A DNA stretch of 64,000 bases from Heterocephalus glaber (taxonomy: Eukaryota > Chordata > Mammalia > Rodentia > Bathyergidae). Of the stretch, positions 60,561 to 64,000 are shown piece by piece. Position 1 is the first letter of the stretch. The number at the start of each line of letters is the position of its first letter. The DNA lies in the NCBI RefSeq assembly GCF_000247695.1, contig NW_004624751.1, positions 25,069,219 to 25,133,218 of the forward strand. Reading direction: 5' to 3'. Position numbers and translations under genes: made by a program. The notes under the pieces were generated by a model that did not search any database, was not told the DNA's origin, and saw nothing but the letters and a program-made list of their open reading frames with translations.

Positions 60561-61489
60561 TATACCCTGTGTGATGCTTAGGTAAACATATGGAAAACCT
60601 GTTAGGCGGAGGAAAATGTCAGTGAAAATTCCAGTTTGACACTTTTGCACAGGTGCATACACCTTTCCATTTGTCATACCAACTGGGTAAACATAAGGAT
60701 TACTTCCTCTATCCCTCAGGGAAAGATACTGAGACACACAGCCAGCTACTATTATGATAAAGTAAAAATTTACAGTAGAAAAGTAAGGGCTGTGTTTGTG
60801 AAACCCAGTGTTATGCTTGTTTTGGTAGAGTTTTCCAGAAAATACTAAGCTAGGATCACGAGTAGTATACTACCATCAAAATGCATTTTTGTTTTCCATA
60901 TGTGATTGCAGAGATTTTCACAGAGTTTTGCTATATGTTGCACAAAGATGGAGTTGAGAGGTTTTTCAGACACTGTTTGAAGTATGGAATGTAACTAAAT
61001 TCCATATGATACAGTGACCTAGAACAGGGGTAGCAGTATTGCCTTTACAATAGGCCAATTCTGCATGTATCTGGCAGTTGTAGTGGAAATTCTGCTTCTT
61101 TTAAAACAATGGGTAGTTTAAAGTGCCTATAGTGCCTGTAGAGCTCTAAATAATTTTTTACCTTAAAACGTAGCTAAATACGAACACTTCATTTTATTTT
61201 AATTAGCAGTCACCACTTATATTCTTGAAATAGTTAGAAAATTGAGCAATATACTTACAGACTATGATATTATTTGTAAATTATATGATACAACTTAGCA
61301 AAATAAATAATATTTTTAGTCACTTTGCATTACACTTTGTAAATAGAACTAATGAATACATGAAAAATATTCAAATTATGGCTTAACATCTTATAATGTA
61401 TTTCACTGCAGTTGTGAAAGATAGGCTTGTAATAGCAGATGACTTAAAAATGCCAGTTCATCTATAAGGGCTTTTTTGTTTCATTTTGT

Positions 61490-61552
61490 TTTTGTGGTAC
61501 TAGGAATCAATCCCAAGTCTTAGCATGTGCAAGGTACATCCCCAGCCCCTCA
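61490..61552 (-). mobile_element. ID-like SINE with internal deletion
   Basis: GTGGTACTAGGAATCAATCC, AAGTCTTAGCATGTGCAAGG and TACATCCCCAGCCCC give a reversed ID copy lacking about 15 bases between the B and A boxes. Confidence 0.75.
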
Positions 61553-62321
61553 CTGATAAGATTTATTAAATATTATGTATAGCTAGATATGCTCTTTATA
61601 TCAAAATACAGTAGTAATACTATAAGTTGCACTTAACTATGTGTTGAAAGATCTATTCTTAAAAATGAATGATCACTTGAATTATTGTAACCGTAAATTA
61701 AACTTTCTCTTTAAAAAAATAAAATCAGAAATGTATTCATGGAAAATTTCCCCCAAAGGACTTAATACAGATTGAGTATAAAAATATGAAGGAACTATAA
61801 ATTGCACACTGTAAAGAAGCTAACAATTTCTTTGTAAAACAGTGGCATTAAAAGTGCATTTAATACTGATGCCATACTTTTATTTCCACAGTTCAAGAGC
61901 CACAAAGGGGAGAAAGGTCATTTTCTCATCTGTAGTCCTGCCCTCTATTTTATTAATTATTTTTTATTACTTAAACATCAAGTTGTAAGCTTAGATATTT
62001 TGGCTTTTGTTTCTAGGCCAGATCCTAGGATAATGTTAATTCACCTATGAGGATCTTTGGTGGCTATGCTTGTTGAGGTGTTAAGTCATACCTAGTTGTG
62101 CATGATATCATTTAGAAATTGTTAGTAATTTTAACTCCATGAGTGTTTAAGGGGCTGTTGATTTGGTAGAGAGGTTTCTCTTCGTTATCTCTGTGTTGCG
62201 CTGTGAGGTTCATTATAGACAGGGACACATCTCCTTGAGGTTATTAACATTCAGGAGCCTGCTGGCAAGGGCATAGTACTATGATGTCTCTACTTCATGG
62301 TTTCCCTCATCCTTTTCTTAG

Positions 62322-62413
62322 GTCTCTACCCGCCAAGAGCCAAGCTCGTAATACAGAGGCATCTCTCATCACTGACAGATAATGAGCAAGCTGACATCTT
62401 TGAACGAGTTCAG
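62322..62413 (+). CDS. TBC1D4: TBC1D4 coding exon 6
   Basis: Two bases completing the glycine split from exon 5, then 30 codons reading [20 protein letters not shown] and [10 protein letters not shown]. This stretch directly follows the second PTB domain. Acceptor CCTTTTCTTAG, donor CAG/GTACCA (phase 1 in, phase 0 out). It is strongly conserved in TBC1D4 and its paralogue TBC1D1. Confidence 0.97.
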
Positions 62414-62652
62414 GTACCATTATTTGTAGTTCTCATTAATAAAATATAAGGAATGAGAGATCCTGTTGCTGTGAATTCCCTTTTTCATTCCTCTGTCTGA
62501 AGTTAAAGTTATATGTCCTCTGGGACTATATGGTTGAACTAGAAAGCCATTGTTATATCTATGTTTATCTGCCAAACAGATAAAACTAAGTGAGAATAAA
62601 GTGAGAGGAGCTGTGTTGCCACAGTGCACTCTTGGGTTTGTCTGTTCAACAG
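62414..62652 (+). other. TBC1D4: TBC1D4 intron 6 (short)
   Basis: Only 239 bases, GTACCA to CTGTTCAACAG, with no recognisable repeat. Confidence 0.92.
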
Positions 62653-62763
62653 AAAATGAAGCCAATCAGTGACCAGGAAGAAAATGAACTTGTGATTTTA
62701 CACCTGAGGCAGCTGTGTGAAGCCAAGCAGAAGACACATGTACATATTGGGGACGGCCCATTG
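62653..62763 (+). CDS. TBC1D4: TBC1D4 coding exon 7
   Basis: Thirty-seven codons, phase 0 to 0, [20 protein letters not shown] then [17 protein letters not shown]. The predicted Glu-rich helix and HVHIG ending match TBC1D4. Donor TTG/GTGAGA. The last codon is Leu here, whereas the human and mouse proteins as I recall them have Ser or Ala at this place; the next exon (with the Ser570/588/Thr642 Akt sites) is beyond the window. Confidence 0.95.
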
Positions 62764-64000
62764 GTGAGAGGATATTTTCTCCCTGACCTACTTTTGTTAC
62801 GAATATATGTGTCTGTCTAAAATAGGAAAGGCATTTCTCCTTCAGGGCTAGTGTCCTATCAGATCCTTCCTCCTCTCCCAGCCCAGCATTTTAGGAGCTT
62901 TATAGGAAATGGTGGCAGGCACTGGCACATTGACAAAATAATAGTTTTAAAATATGAGTGAATTTATGGTTTTGCTTAAAAGAAGCAGTCATATGTGTTC
63001 ATGATGTAGAATGACCATGCATGTTTAGTTATGTTAGTCCATTACTTGTTTTTTTCGAATTCACGTGAAATCGAAAGCTTAGATGGCCCAGATGATGAAA
63101 ATGAGGAGGAAGCAGTGGTAGTACATGTGCCCTCCCTGCAAACTAAAGGTTGGCATTTGTGTGCACATGGTCTAGAGTTTATTCCCTTTTGCACAGAGTT
63201 AAACCAAGACAAATACAACAGAACTGAAGGAGATCACAGTAAGCTAACCGTTTTGGAACACTAATTCCTGTTAGGTCTTTATATCACTATATGTCTTGCA
63301 TCAGTAACTTCTTGAATGATTTGACAGAGCTGGCACTGGTGTGGGCCTTTATTGCCTCTTGTTTGGACTGTGCCAAAGCCACTCATCTGGTTTGATCTTT
63401 CAGTCTCTGATTTCCCTGATCTTTAGGTGTTTTTGAACACTCCCTTAAGATAAATTTCCCTAAAGCACGATTTTGACAGGGTTGCTTCTGTCCTTATAAG
63501 TGCAGGTCAGCATTCTTCCTATTTACTCAACACATAAGACCATTCAGGGTTTTTCCTCCAGCTGCAGTTTCTCTTGTTGTCTTCCACTGTTGCCATTGAT
63601 TTTACCCACTGGCTCTGTCCTTTAAACAAATCTAGTTATGATTTTGCCAACAACCAACTCCCATTCTGGGGAAGTCTTTGTCTCTTTTCTTCTGCCTGTC
63701 TGAATCCTGTGTATCCTTTCCTCTTACCACTGAGATCTGTCGTCAATATTCATGCTTACCTATTCAATATTTGTTATGTTGTTGTGCTCTCTCTTAGCAA
63801 ATTATAAGAGTTATCTCTTGAAAGTTTTTGAGCTCATAGGAGCTGCTCCCTTCAGTAGGATAAAGAGAACCTAATGTAATGGATGCTTCACAGACTCTAC
63901 TATGGCTTAGTACTATCAATGAAAACTTATTAATGTAGAGAATAAATCACCTTCTCACAAATGAAAATGGTGTTATGAGCTGGGCATGGTGGTGTGCGCC
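62764..64000 (+). other. TBC1D4: TBC1D4 intron 7 (5' part)
   Basis: Starts GTGAGA and runs off the window. A 77-codon frame at 63031-63264 is discussed as a finding. The C/T-rich region at about 63.3-63.75 kb may be an old LINE fragment but is not assignable. Confidence 0.85.
63977..64000 (+). mobile_element. B1 SINE start, cut by window edge
   Basis: GAGCTGGGCATGGTGGTGTG followed by CGCC is the 5' head of a B1/Alu-like SINE in sense orientation, containing the start of its polymerase III A box. Confidence 0.85.

Larger units (their letters stand above)
53665..62321 (+). other. TBC1D4: TBC1D4 intron 5, transposon-rich
   Basis: A phase-1 intron of 8657 bases, starting GTACAG and ending ATCCTTTTCTTAG. 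Most of it is transposon-derived: an old L1, a truncated SINE with TA repeats, a short piggyBac-like piece, a young-type L1, and a decayed piggyBac element. Nothing is recognised in 60.6-61.5 kb or 61.6-62.3 kb. Confidence 0.92.

Overview
This window is mammalian nuclear DNA, AT-rich and intron-dominated. It carries the 5' part of one gene on the + strand, TBC1D4 (AS160), the Akt-regulated Rab-GTPase-activating protein that controls GLUT4 vesicle traffic. Six consecutive coding exons are seen (numbered 2 to 7, assuming the usual single large first coding exon upstream): 41626-42213, 43743-43832, 47097-47201, 53532-53664, 62322-62413 and 62653-62763. All have AG/GT splice sites, join in frame without a stop and encode 241 residues. 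They cover the end of the first PTB domain, the acidic/basic linker with the Akt sites equivalent to Ser318 and Ser341, the second PTB domain and the start of the region leading to the Thr642 block. The first coding exon, the Rab-GAP (TBC) domain and the 3' end lie outside the window.

The host is most likely a non-muroid rodent. Evidence is an abundant ID-type tRNA-derived SINE (head GGGCCGGGGATTTAGCTCAG, ending at GGTACC plus an A tail), B1 monomers and B1/ID dimers, together with ancient L2, MIR, MLT1 and L1M fragments common to placental mammals. The species cannot be fixed from the sequence alone.

Layout: 1-41625 is intron 1, with an old L1 at the left edge, scattered L2/MIR/MLT1 remnants, about ten ID SINEs, an inverted mariner-type fossil at 29.5-30.0 kb, a large L2 at 31.3-33.1 kb, and an LTR inserted in an old L1 at 39.7-40.8 kb. 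The exons follow, separated by introns of 1.5, 3.3, 6.3, 8.7 and 0.24 kb. Intron 5 (53665-62321) is the most eventful: an old L1, a decayed piggyBac-type DNA transposon on the minus strand (58.2-60.6 kb), a short relative of it (56.2-56.6 kb), and a 1.6-kb 5'-truncated L1 that landed between them and made a 16-bp target duplication. Two assembly gaps (31013-31142 and 42280-42379) are present.

No new multi-gene system is visible. The most notable non-genic structures are the piggyBac fossil with recognisable catalytic motifs, its L1-interrupted neighbour, the inverted mariner fossil, and the LTR-in-L1 nest.
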